Source: Trichomonas vaginalis G3 (taxonomy: Eukaryota; Parabasalia; Trichomonadida; Trichomonadidae). From it: a stretch of DNA of 64,000 bases. Position numbers and translations under genes: made by a program. The stretch is from the NCBI RefSeq assembly GCF_026262505.1, contig NC_067207.1, positions 25,388,082 through 25,452,081 of the forward strand, in the 5' to 3' direction. The notes beneath the pieces are model-generated. The model worked only from the letters and a program-made list of their open reading frames with translations, had not been told where the DNA came from and made no database searches. Shown here in pieces: positions 8,381 through 17,831 of the stretch; position 1 is the first letter of the stretch; every line of letters begins with the position of its first letter.

Positions 8381-8474
8381 ACTGACGTTCCTCTTCCTGA
8401 ATGTCTTCCAAAGCCAGAAGAACCGACAGCCCCAGCACCACAACAGACTTACTAAGACTAAACACTTAGATTTT

Positions 8475-9277
8475 TCAAGCTTGTCTTGAAACAATTTGAA
8501 CTTTGTTTGCGTAGATATGAATTCTGAAAGAAGTATGAGGGTCTTGTATGACTTTGTACTTCTCCCATAGTTCATGTCTGTCAAACTTACCTGCCATGGA
8601 CTCTTTCATAAGTTCCATGAAATCGTCTTCGGACAATCCGGGGAAAAGTATAATGTCAGTCAGTATTCTTTTAACATCCTTACTTAAACTCTTTGCTGTC
8701 TGTACACAAATGACAACTGAGATGTTAAAGTGTCTGAGCTTCTTAAGAATTCGACACATATCTTGTTCTCTATTCTTTAACAAAGGATGAGAGGCGAAAT
8801 CATCTAAGATAAGAAGACATCTATGAGGGTAAGTCTTCCAATCGTAAGATTGCAATTTCTTCGAAATGTATTCTATCTCTTTCTGTTTGTTTCTGAAGTG
8901 TTTCTTCTCTAATATTCTCTGCATTTCCTCATTTGGGTCTTTAAACTTAGAATTTATATACTCATTTATAGCATTGTACTTCAAAACTCTTCTTTGGTAC
9001 TTCTTTATCCAATCCAACAACTCAGAGTCTTTTATACATACTAACTTAGACTTCTTTATAATATCTTTGAACGAATTGACGGTTTGGTCAAATTGACCAG
9101 AAGTACTACAAATGACAACTAACTCATAAAATGGGTTCTTCTCATCTAGTTCTTGTTGTTGTGCAGCCATTTTAAGATAAGTGAAAGTCTTACCCGACCC
9201 AGGTGGTGCAATTAGACCTGTTATACCATTCTGAGCAAATAAGAACTTGTCATGTATAGGCTTTATCTGAGCATTTT
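8475..9277 (-). pseudogene. Packaging ATPase (FtsK/HerA-A32 type), Polinton A
   Basis: Genome-packaging NTPase of the viral A32 family. A Walker A motif (GLIAPPGSGKTF) is coded just upstream of the first ATG at 9,170 on the same strand. Walker B follows about residue 123 (CLLILDDFASHPL), with an arginine/glutamine-rich sensor-like stretch (ISVVICVQTAKSL) further on. The C-terminus continues through LWEKYKVIQDP, which closely parallels IWEAYKSLISP of the Polinton B ATPase at 51,924. Lies tail-inward beside the SF3 helicase. Fossil part, broken. Confidence 0.82.
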
Positions 9278-9385
9278 CTAACTTTCTTTGTTCTTATTTA
9301 AAACATTCTCAAATTTCTTGTCAATGTCAGCAAACTTTTTTTCTAACATATTTTTAGAAAAATTAAAATTTTTATCTTTTAGAAA

Positions 9386-9781
9386 ATGTCTAGCGATTTC
9401 GCTATCTATATTCGAGACAAGCTTTTTGACAGCAAAACATCTGTCGACCATAAAATCTTACATAGTGTAAACAAGAAAGGTGAATTTGTTCTAAAGTTCT
9501 GTTTCTGGGAATATGACAAGAACCATAAAACATTACAAAGAGCAGTCTTAAAATTTGTCAATGACAGACTTGTTGACAGAGATGACGCCGATTGGAGAGA
9601 TGAAGTCCAACAAAACTTCTTAGAATGCAAAGAAGACACATGCGCTGTTCTTGAAGATGAAATAAAAAACAGAATAGATGAGCTATTAAAGGACAAAGAA
9701 CTTTTACATAAATATGGTTGCGCCAAATTTGACATAACTCCACCAGAAAAGAAGAAGAGAGAAAGAAAGAAAAGAAAGTAG
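9386..9781 (+). CDS. Unknown basic-tailed protein, 131 aa
   Basis: Open frame beginning MSSDFAIYIRDKLFD with a helical charged middle (EDEIKNRIDELLKDKELL) and a strongly basic end (KKKRERKKRK) that looks like a nuclear localisation or DNA-binding tail. It sits between the ATPase and a minus-strand gene. A gene of similar size lies beside PolB in Polinton B at 43,231, but I see no convincing sequence match. Function unknown. Confidence 0.5.
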   Translation: MSSDFAIYIRDKLFDSKTSVDHKILHSVNKKGEFVLKFCFWEYDKNHKTLQRAVLKFVNDRLVDRDDADWRDEVQQNFLECKEDTCAVLEDEIKNRIDELLKDKELLHKYGCAKFDITPPEKKKRERKKRK

Positions 9782-9853
9782 AAGAAGAGAAGAAAGAACC
9801 TGAACCAGTTCCAGAGAAGGGGAGATATGACATGTAAAAATAAAATTTTATTT

Positions 9854-10273
9854 TTAGAACATTTCTGGGTCAATGTCAATGTTCTCTTCCTCTTTAGGAG
9901 TAAACACTGGCTTAGACTCTAAAATCTTTTTACCCAATTTACCTTGAACTTCTACAACTTTAGACTCATAATATTCATAGTCGTCTGCTTTCTTTGGTTC
10001 ATAAGGTATAACAAGTTTGTATGCTTTGCCTTCTTTAAGGTTTGAGAACCTTCTGTCAAAATTTTCTTTGACTGCTAACAAACCTTCTATGTCTAAGTCT
10101 TCAAATTTCGCACCATTTTTAGTCACAATAGCAAACTTAACTGGTTCGATGTTCCAAACTTTGCTGAATGAAGACTTTTCAAAATGGTAGAAGTAAACAT
10201 TCAAATATGTGAATGGGTCTAGTTCTTCTTTAAGTCCTGACATGTACTTGTTTACTGAAATATATTTCGTCAT
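9854..10273 (-). CDS. Unknown protein next to SF3 helicase, 139 aa
   Basis: Starts MTKYISVNKYMSG and contains a beta-rich middle (EPVKFAIVTKNGAKFEDLDI, KAYKLVIPYEPKKADDYEYY). Its size, position next to the helicase and mixed beta character would suit a single-stranded DNA-binding protein, but there is no diagnostic motif. The start is supported by the upstream TTTTTATCCGATAG on the minus strand, the motif seen before several Polinton genes in this window. Ends ENIDIDPEMF, an acidic tail typical of many SSBs. Function is inference. Confidence 0.5.
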   Translation of the reverse strand: MTKYISVNKYMSGLKEELDPFTYLNVYFYHFEKSSFSKVWNIEPVKFAIVTKNGAKFEDLDIEGLLAVKENFDRRFSNLKEGKAYKLVIPYEPKKADDYEYYESKVVEVQGKLGKKILESKPVFTPKEEENIDIDPEMF

Positions 10274-10307
10274 CTTTTCTATCGGATAAAAAAAATTTTT
10301 TTAAAAT

Positions 10308-11542
10308 TTACTCAGAAAAATTTTTCTTTGTATATACACCATTCTGTACGTCTAAAAGACTTTTGACATTTGCCAAGAATGTACGTTTAGAAGCTGCCAT
10401 ATAACCATATTCTTGACAATATTGTTTATACGAATCGTACAATGACCTTTCATCTAATGACACAAAGTCAGTTTCATCTATGAACAGTTCATATACACTC
10501 TTGTTTGCTTCTAACAATGTTTGTCTCTCTTCGGTATGTGGAATTTGTCTTGGATTGAACTTAGAAATATCTAATGTCATAAAATATGAGAACAAGTGGT
10601 TGTAAAAGTCAGATGTCAAAGTTTCTGCTAAGTCGTCAAAATATTCTGTATCTTGCATATGAGAAGCTGACGTTCTGACAACTACATATCTTCTGTCAGA
10701 ACTTTCTAACTTCATCGGAACAGTATTGTTTGAAACCATAATGAAGTTTGCAACATTTTCACAAACTCTTTGGTCTTTATACTTTCTTTCAACAACTCCA
10801 ACTTTATCTGTTATAAGACTCTTCAAAGCATCTGAGTTCAAAACTTTTGTTGTATCTATACTTTGAAGTTCATTGCAAACTATAAGTTTCATATTCTCTA
10901 TTGAGGAGTTAAATTTACCGCAGATGTTTTCTAAGTTTGTCATATTAGGGTTCGAATAGCCTCTAATAGTTTGCATAAGATATCTGTAAAGAATGTGTTC
11001 TTACCAGTTCCTTGTTTTCCAATTATAATGAGAGCAGTTTCATTTTTAGCACTTGGATGTTGTAAGATATTTGCAAACCAACATAAGATATACTCATAAA
11101 CCTTTTCGTTTCCATTGCATATAATTTCTTTGACATGGTCTAACCAAGCTTCTATAATATTTTCTTTCCATTCTACTTGTTCGTATTTATATCCAGTGAA
11201 GATAGAATAGAAGTTTGGAGAAGGTGTATAGAACTTTATACCTCGAACTGAAAAATCTTCTAACTTTGACAATAAGATATCCCAAGCATCTAACATCTTC
11301 ATGCCAACTTGTACGACTTTTATTTTCTTAAGTTTCTGTCTACATTCTTGTTCTGAAACTATTGTTGCTCTTGGTTTGTTAAAGACAACATCCCATTCTT
11401 TCATGACATAACATTCTGGGGCAGAGTCAACATAAATGACTAAACGTTTCAAATTCTCGACTGCTTTGTTATAGTCTCGAAATGGACACATATTTCTGAA
11501 TGCTTGGAAGTCATAAAAATCTGAAACATCTATTCTGTACAT
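10308..11542 (-). pseudogene. SF3 (D5-like / DUF5906) primase-helicase, Polinton A
   Basis: Replicative helicase region. The segment YILCWFANILQHPSAKNETA leads to Walker A (GKQGTGKNTF) and later to NFIMVSNNTVPMKLESSDRR, the sensor 1 and arginine-finger region of superfamily 3 helicases of the poxvirus D5, virophage and phage type. A C-terminal winged-helix-like end contains LYDSYKQYCQEYGY. This enzyme class is typical of virophages and of some Polinton-like viruses, and is absent from Polinton B. Fossil part; looks broken. Confidence 0.85.
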
Positions 11543-11569
11543 TTTTATAAAAATAAAAAAAATTTTTTT

Positions 11570-12366
11570 TTATTCTTGACTTTGTTGTTCCATTTGTTGC
11601 ATTTGTTGTTCTTGAGCTATTTGTTGTTGAAGTTGTTCTTGTAATACAATACTTTCACCAGTTGCATCTTCCAATTCGAAACTTTCTGCCGTCATTGACA
11701 AATACATAGGACATAAAAGTTTTACAGGAACAAAGTTTGCGTCAACTAATGTCAACGTTATACTTGCCAAAGTGTTTGAGTTCACTAAGGTTGAAAATTC
11801 TGCATTCGAATGAACAATAGGCAAACCAGCAGAGAAAGTATTGTTTATACGCATAAGTATCTTTTGGTCATAATAGTTTCTGTCGACATTCGAATAACAC
11901 TTTGAACCTAAGTTTGAAACAATATATAAGATTGGTGTGCTTAATGTCAATGGAATAGACATTCCTTGTATGACACTTTTCCTGTTATAGGAAACTGTTG
12001 GTAGTAAAAACCAGAAATAAGTTTTGTATTATAGCTCATATTGTTTATAGTAAACTCAGTCGGACATCCAAACATAATGAAACCTGCTCTAGTTGCAGCA
12101 CATGTTACACCCGTCCTTAAAGTATTAAATAAGTCAACAAAACCTGTTGGTGGTATATCTGAGTAAGTATCTTCAAAGGAGTATTTTTTACCATTCACAA
12201 CAATAAAATCTTCTGTTGTCAAAAGAGCAAAACAGGCTTTAGTCGTCATTGTGTTTAAAGTTAGTTTACAATATCGTCCTTGAGGACTTTGTAAGTTTGT
12301 TGTTATAGAATTATATGACTCAGGGTTTTTAGTCGTAATAGTATAAACCATTATATCTTCTGCCAT
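11570..12366 (-). pseudogene. Penton/minor-capsid-like protein, Polinton A
   Basis: Beta-rich coding region. The C-terminal part contains LTLVDANFVPVKLLCPMYLS, which parallels FRLVDFQGEPVELKAPVRMT at the C-terminus of the Polinton B protein at 49,855-50,622, followed here by a Gln-rich tail (QEQLQQQIAQEQQMQQ). In Polintons and virophages the second capsid gene encodes a single jelly-roll penton; these proteins are candidates by size, position and fold-like composition. Fossil part, broken. Confidence 0.55.
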
Positions 12367-12376
12367 TTATATATAT

Positions 12377-12606
12377 TTAAAAGTTTTTCTGAAAGTGGAG
12401 AAGAACTTCATCTAAACTTTCACATGGCGTTTCTTGAAGTTCTCTGTCTAAGAAGTTCAAATATTTTGTAAAGACATAGAACTTTCCTTTGTCTACACGA
12501 ACAAACAAAACAGGGTCTTTCATATCGTTCAAAAGTGTGTAAAGTCTTTACATGAAATAAAGTCTATATTATTTTTCTTCAAACATCTTTCAAGAAGTTT
12601 TGACAT
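12377..12606 (-). pseudogene. Small unknown protein homologous to the 50,591 gene (remnant)
   Basis: Starts MSKLLERCLKKNNIDF at 12,606 and later reads FVRVDKGKFYVFTKYL and LDEVLLHFQKNF. The N-terminal (TRELRAKNIKYECY versus LERCLKKNNIDFIS) and C-terminal (DTVEEVLDRYYKLL versus SLDEVLLHFQKNF) ends match the style of the 80-residue protein at 50,591-50,833 in Polinton B, which also lies next to a penton-like gene. Function unknown. Fossil part, broken. Confidence 0.45.
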
Positions 12607-12612
12607 TTTTAC

Positions 12613-13190
12613 TTAGCAAATAAATTTTAATGAAATGTTGTGGTCGTCAAATATTTTTATGACGTCTGGGAAACTATACTTTAAGTTCAACGTTTCACCT
12701 CCTTTCATAACGTATATCTTGTCAATGACATTATATGAAACACCACAGCAACTAATGTCGGGTTCTATTTCTTTGATGTTTATATCGTCTGCCTCTGTCA
12801 AAAGTTTCAATAGTTCTTTCAAGACTTCATGAGGTGCAATGACATATGAGTTCACTTTTACAGGGTTGTGTTCGACCAAGTTTAACATTATACTTAAAGC
12901 TTGACAAATCTTCTCCTGAGTTTGAAGTTTGTCTTTCAGTTGTTGGTAGTCGTTTCGAATATCTGCAACAGAACTTAAGTCTCTGCTAACTTCAGGATAT
13001 GTTGGTTCTTTTACAGGAACAATTGTTTATAACCATCATTCGTCTTCGTATGGTTTCCCCACTTCAACATCTCTGTCTTTGACATTGACAACAACACTTT
13101 GACTGTTTGTTGAGTTGGTGAATTTAACTTCACATCTGCCACCGCCATTAAACCTTTTGAAACACTTACGCTTCTATTTTCGGAAATGAC
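12613..13190 (-). pseudogene. Conserved CCG-motif Polinton protein (remnant)
   Basis: The C-terminal part (12,613-12,888) contains PDISCCGVSYNVIDKIYV and ends NISLKFIC. A homologous segment with ECCGQTPPFMKIGNIRII and LCLKYVLVN lies in Polinton B at about 50,893-51,130, so this is a conserved element protein. The N-terminal part includes a region rich in Asn, Ser and Val (NSQSVVVNVKDRDVEVGKP). Two adjacent cysteines could bind metal or form a disulfide. Function unknown. Fossil part, broken. Confidence 0.5.
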
Positions 13191-13210
13191 ATTTTACTTA
13201 GAATAAAAAG

Positions 13211-13510
13211 ATGGACGTATTCGGATATCTTATTGAATTGAAGCAGAACAAAGTTTACACACACAAACAATACAAATACATTGACAGAATAGTTCTTTAT
13301 ACAAACAATGGTAAATGTTATAGAATAGCAGTCTTTGCTGAACCAAAATATTTTCATAAAGCAAAGAAAGTTGGTATAACTGAAATGGTGAAAGTTCTTG
13401 ACGTTGACAAAAATATAACAACAAAACTTACAGATATTTCTAAAGGTAAGTTTATCTTACAATATTATGTCAAACTGGCGTACTGTCAATATTTGACGGA
13501 GAGAAGTCAG
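13211..13510 (+). CDS. Small unknown protein
   Basis: Starts MDVFGYLIELKQNKVY and is rich in Lys, Tyr and Val with a beta-like pattern (YKYIDRIVLYTNNGKCYRIA). It is divergent from the CCG gene. Its 3' end runs into antisense of the capsid region, so the true end is uncertain and the part beyond about 13,510 is probably not its own. No family recognised. Confidence 0.4.
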
Positions 13511-13522
13511 TTCAAGAACAAC

Positions 13523-15129
13523 TTACTGACCTGCTGCCAAAATCTGCTCGATGGAAGCTGTCGTTATGCCAATCTGAGGAGCCCCAGCAGGTTTCATCGA
13601 ACGAATCTTCAAAAGAGCATCTTCCGTGAAAAGTGCTATTGGTTTTGTAAACTTCTTTGCTCTCAGTTCATCTGGACCGTCTCTGTCACCAGTATATTGT
13701 ATTTGTACAGTACCAACAGTTGAAATACCACCCATAAAGTCTTCTGAGTCAGCAAATGGAATGCCAAGCCAAAAGTTTGAACGGTCTCCATTTGTATATT
13801 GAGTTTTTTGACCTCCTGTATGAGTCCATACTTTCACATATGGCATAATAGAACTTTGCATTTCAGGGTTAATGGTTGTTGTGAAGTTGTTGTTTAAAGT
13901 TCATAGCATCTAATGTCAAGTTGTATGACCTCATATCCTCAACTGTAGAATATTCTTCTCTTGGATAATATTTGCCATCTATGTTTATATGATATTTAAT
14001 ACCAGGGTTGTAGAAACAAGAATAGTCATTTATAGTTCGTCTGAACAGTACAAACATAGTATCTGCATGTTTCATTGCAGTTGTTAAAGCAATATCTGTT
14101 CTTGCACCTGGGTCAGCACTTTGGTTTCCAACTTCACCTGCAAAGTCTTTGACAGATATTTGGTGTATAAGGGAACATAAGTGGAACTGCAATATATTTG
14201 GCAGCTAAAGCATTTGAAATATCTGGGTCCAACATATAGACTGCAAGTCTGCTTTCTATTCTCTTGCATTCAAATTTTTCGCATGTAAACTTAACTGGGT
14301 CCCAAGCAGTTCCAGCAGCATTGAAATATAGTTTACTTCATTGTTGAAGTTTGAGAAACCAAAGTCTAAGTCAACTTTGTCTTTTGCAAAAGTCACAGAA
14401 CTTGGCTCCACCAGTTCCAGCTACAGTAATGCTGAATGGGTCTTGTGTTGGTGCAATGACTAAGTTATTTTTGCTTGGAGTAAGTTCGATAGAAATTTTT
14501 CCTGCCCAGTTTGGCAAGTATCTTAAAAACCTGAAGATGAGGAAAGATGACAAAGGAACTCTAAGTTTCAGTTTTACTTTAGTGGCAGCAGTTCCATCTG
14601 AACCAGAAAGGTTAACATAAACTCCTGGAACGTTAGGGTCAGTCTTCTTATTTTCTCAATATTTGCATACTGGTCTGTTTGTTCTCTAGCTTGTGGTTGT
14701 ACTGAGTTTCTCAAAGCGAACCATTCATAGTTTGCCCATGTTACTGTTTGAACTAAGTCAGAGTTAGAAATATATCTTATATCCCATGAAAACTTCTGGA
14801 GCATATTGGTATCCGACATAGAAAATTCCATTGCAACCTTTCTTGTCAGACAACTTGGCAGAAGGTTTTATTTCAATGTCTTGTTCCACGTATAAGAATG
14901 AGTTGTCAATAGAAATAATATGAAACCTGTCGCAAGCAATATCTACTGTTGTTGAAGAACCTTCTCCAAACTCACCTACGTTTCCATAAGAAACAGCAGT
15001 TGTATATTCGTAAGTTCCAGGAACTATTTCTGACCTTCTAATGGCATTGTCGCATTCGTTATACCATTCGGAAACATTTCCGTTCATAGCATCCAAAACT
15101 GTTGGCGTTATATTCTGAGCGGCGTACAT
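13523..15129 (-). pseudogene. Major-capsid-like protein (double jelly-roll candidate), Polinton A
   Basis: About 1.6 kb of beta-rich minus-strand coding beginning MYAAQNITPTVLDAMNG. Features include FHIISIDNSFLYVEQDIEIK early, then AKYIAVPLMFPYTPNI-like segments, and LRSMKPAGAPQIGIT-like text near the end. Its length and its place beside the penton-like gene, helicase and ATPase match a Polinton major capsid gene. A structure prediction would be needed to confirm the double jelly-roll. Fossil part with several breaks. Confidence 0.6.
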
Positions 15130-15195
15130 TTCATATGGGTAAAAATATAGAATAGTTGGATTTATATATCATAATAGAACCCACTCGTACAAGCT

Positions 15196-16524
15196 TTACT
15201 TTGTTCTACTCTTCTTCTTTGGTGTCGCTTTTGGTAACTTGCCCTCTGCTTCAAGTTGTTGCATCTTTGCCTCATGTTCACCTAGTATGTTGTAAATTTC
15301 CCATGTCCTTTTTGCCTTTGGGCTCTGGTCGCCCAACTCAGGTAACCTATATCCTAGAAAGATTTTGTCATAGTTTGTATTTGAGTCTTCGCGTATTGTT
15401 TGCATGACTCTTTCCTGAGTTTCCGGTTCAAGCTCTTCAAACAGAGCTTGTCCATATGGAATAAGCTCGTTTCCAAATATATGTTTTTGTAGCCATTCTG
15501 GTTTTCTTTCCATGTTACCAATAATATCTTTTGTGAATGGGAAAGCTTTTACCCAATGTTTCAGTCTTGCGTCATTTATTTCTGTAGTTGGTTTTATTTT
15601 GTCAAGGAACATGTTTTTCAATACTAACATTTCATTTGGTACTGTCCATTTGAGTTTTCTTAAATATTCATCCCTTCTCGGTTCATTGTCTGCAAAGTAA
15701 GTTTTTATGACATTTTGCAAACTTTCGTTTGCAAGGTCATGTACAATAGGTTCTCTTCCTTCTCTCTCCCTAACTTTCTTTCTAAACTCTTCACCAAATA
15801 TACCATCTCTATGGTTCTGTGTAGTTCTTTGAGATAAATGTTCTAGAACGTCAGGTGTTATATTTCCATCAGCCATGTTCATTTCATACCGGTCCAAAAT
15901 ATCTGCATCTTTCATATCTTTCAATGGCATTAAAGCCGCGCTGAAAATACCAGCTACATCTGGTTCACCATTCACTTCCATTGCGTCTACAACTTCTTGG
16001 AATTGTGGTTGTAAGTTTATGAACCACCTATCCGGATTAGCTTTATGACCCCATCTCATTGTAGTTCCATCGTCTGCAGAAACAAAAGTAGGTTTGTTTC
16101 CATATTGGCTAGGTTCTGAATGAACTTTAAACAATGTTTCATTTCTATATGTTTTGTTGAAATTTAACCTTTTATTTTCACCGAGTTCATCCAAAGATTG
16201 AACGTTATATGCTCGTAAGTAAAAAGGATTGTTGTATTTGTGTACATTATCTTTCAGTACTTCCATTCTATGCTGGATATTTTCATCTGATGTTGGAGTC
16301 TTTTGTATGTCGGCGAACATTTTTCGATATTCTTCTACTATGTCAGCTGAATTTTTCTTAGACTCTTGGAAAGATTCCATATTCTCCGCATACTCTTGTT
16401 GAGGGTCAAGATTTTTCGGCTGTTCCAAATCTTCATCTAGTTCTGTGAAGTTAGTTTCCAAAGGAGGGACTTGTTCGTTTCCTTCTGGCTCTTCTAGCTG
16501 TTGTTGCTGAACTATTTCTTCCAT
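15196..16524 (-). CDS. Large structural-type protein, 442 aa open
   Basis: Begins with Gln/Glu-rich sequence (MEEIVQQQQLEEPEGNEQVP), followed by a folded charged part (NKTYRNETLFKVHSEPSQYG, GTTMRWGHKANPDRWFINLQ) and a basic Lys-rich end (KLPKATPKKKSRTK). Together with the upstream region 16,512-17,830 it forms a large same-strand coding block next to the capsid gene. No enzyme motif is visible; a scaffold, core or large virion protein is a reasonable guess. Confidence 0.55.
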   Translation of the reverse strand: MEEIVQQQQLEEPEGNEQVPPLETNFTELDEDLEQPKNLDPQQEYAENMESFQESKKNSADIVEEYRKMFADIQKTPTSDENIQHRMEVLKDNVHKYNNPFYLRAYNVQSLDELGENKRLNFNKTYRNETLFKVHSEPSQYGNKPTFVSADDGTTMRWGHKANPDRWFINLQPQFQEVVDAMEVNGEPDVAGIFSAALMPLKDMKDADILDRYEMNMADGNITPDVLEHLSQRTTQNHRDGIFGEEFRKKVREREGREPIVHDLANESLQNVIKTYFADNEPRRDEYLRKLKWTVPNEMLVLKNMFLDKIKPTTEINDARLKHWVKAFPFTKDIIGNMERKPEWLQKHIFGNELIPYGQALFEELEPETQERVMQTIREDSNTNYDKIFLGYRLPELGDQSPKAKRTWEIYNILGEHEAKMQQLEAEGKLPKATPKKKSRTK

Positions 16525-17830
16525 GTCTGGTTGTATCTGAACTTCTTCCTGGAGTTTTCTTGTACCTCATCTGCTGGCATTTCATATATTCCGAGACCGT
16601 TTTTAACAAGTTCCCTATTTAAGCCATCCGCATTCATAACCCTTTCTTCTTTCGTTCCGTCTCTATTTTTTACGCGTTTCATGAAGATAGTTGAATTATC
16701 ATTTATCTCTGACACCAAATATCTCGGAGTAAATTCAGTCATGTCATTTGGATGATATGCTATTAAATCATATCCCTTAGCGAGCTTGTATTTTCCAGGT
16801 TTGAAATTATATCCCATTTGGTGCTGAACCATAAGCTAAATAGGTTCGGGTCAGTATTTCCTTCCTTGAACTTTCTAATAGCTTCTTTATATCTGTCACT
16901 AAAGTCAAGAGTATCTGGGTAACCATAATTTTCCTTAAGCATTTTTAAGAATTCTTGGTTTCCTTGTTCTCTACTTCTTTTATGTCCTTGCTCTGTTTGT
17001 GGTTGTTGCTGTGCAGTGTTTTGAACTGTTGGTTGTGGTGCAGTGTTTTGAACTGTTGGTTGTGGTGCAGTGTTTTGAACTGTTGGTTGTTGTGCTGGTT
17101 GTTGTGTTGGTTGTTGTGTTGGTTTTGGTGCATGCCTGTGTCTGTGTCCATGTGACGATGTAAATGTTTTAGGTAGTCCTGGTGCAGGTGCTTCTCTTGG
17201 AGGGTTTGGTGGTATATAAGTTCCACTAGCTAGTATATAAGTTCCACCAGCTGGTATATAAGTTCCACCAGCTGGCACATATGTTCCATCTGCAGCATAA
17301 TGTCCTACCTGACTTTTCGTTCTTAAGAAAGCATTTACTAGGTCTGTTTTGGTCTGTTGTAACTCTTTTTCTTGACTTTCCACAACAGTTGTTCTAACGG
17401 CGTCATAGGCACTTTGAACTGCCTGTCTCGTTGCTGCATCTGTTATTTTCGTCATATTTTGTGCTACTTCTCTTAACTCTTTGTCGAAACCTTCAGACTT
17501 CAGTTTCTTTCCAGATGAGAAGTCGTTCACTAGTTTCACCTTACTATGAAGAGCTTCGAAGGCGTTCTTAAAGTCAGCATTCATTAAAGCTTCATTTGAA
17601 CTGTCTTCATCCGCTTGTATTTTTGTCCTTATTGACCCTATAAGTTGGGCTGCTTTAGCGTTGGCTTGGGCATCTAACCAGTCATTATTAGCTTTTATAT
17701 ATTCTGCACTTTTCATTGCCTTTTGCATGGCTGCGTCGTTATTTTTACTTTCTTGTGCTAAGTTTTCATACTGTACGGTTTGGTTTTGCAACTGTAAAAG
17801 TTTTTCTGCCTTTACATTTGCTTCAACTCT
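16512..17830 (-). pseudogene. Structural protein with short tandem repeats (remnant)
   Basis: The N-terminal part is helical (ENLAQESKNNDAAMQKAMKS, DKELREVAQNMTKITDAATR). It is followed by four copies of a GTYIPAG-type 8-residue repeat, a His/Arg-rich patch (SSHGHRHRHAPKP), and Gln/Pro repeats (QPTVQNTAP three times, QPTQQ). The DNA repeats are near 17,030-17,120 and 17,210-17,290. It lies head-inward between the large structural gene and the hairpin array. Disordered repeats of this kind are common in virion core and fibre-linker proteins. Fossil part, broken. Confidence 0.5.
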
Positions 17831-17831
17831 C

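Noticed and set aside
8029-8385. Open frames on both strands of the minisatellite
   Set aside because: Repetitive Phe/Ser/Arg translation arises from stop-free repeats; no start context or homologue.
9406-9879. 157-aa minus-strand frame rich in Phe and Leu
   Set aside because: Antisense of the Lys-rich 131-aa gene; composition is explained by the complementary codons.
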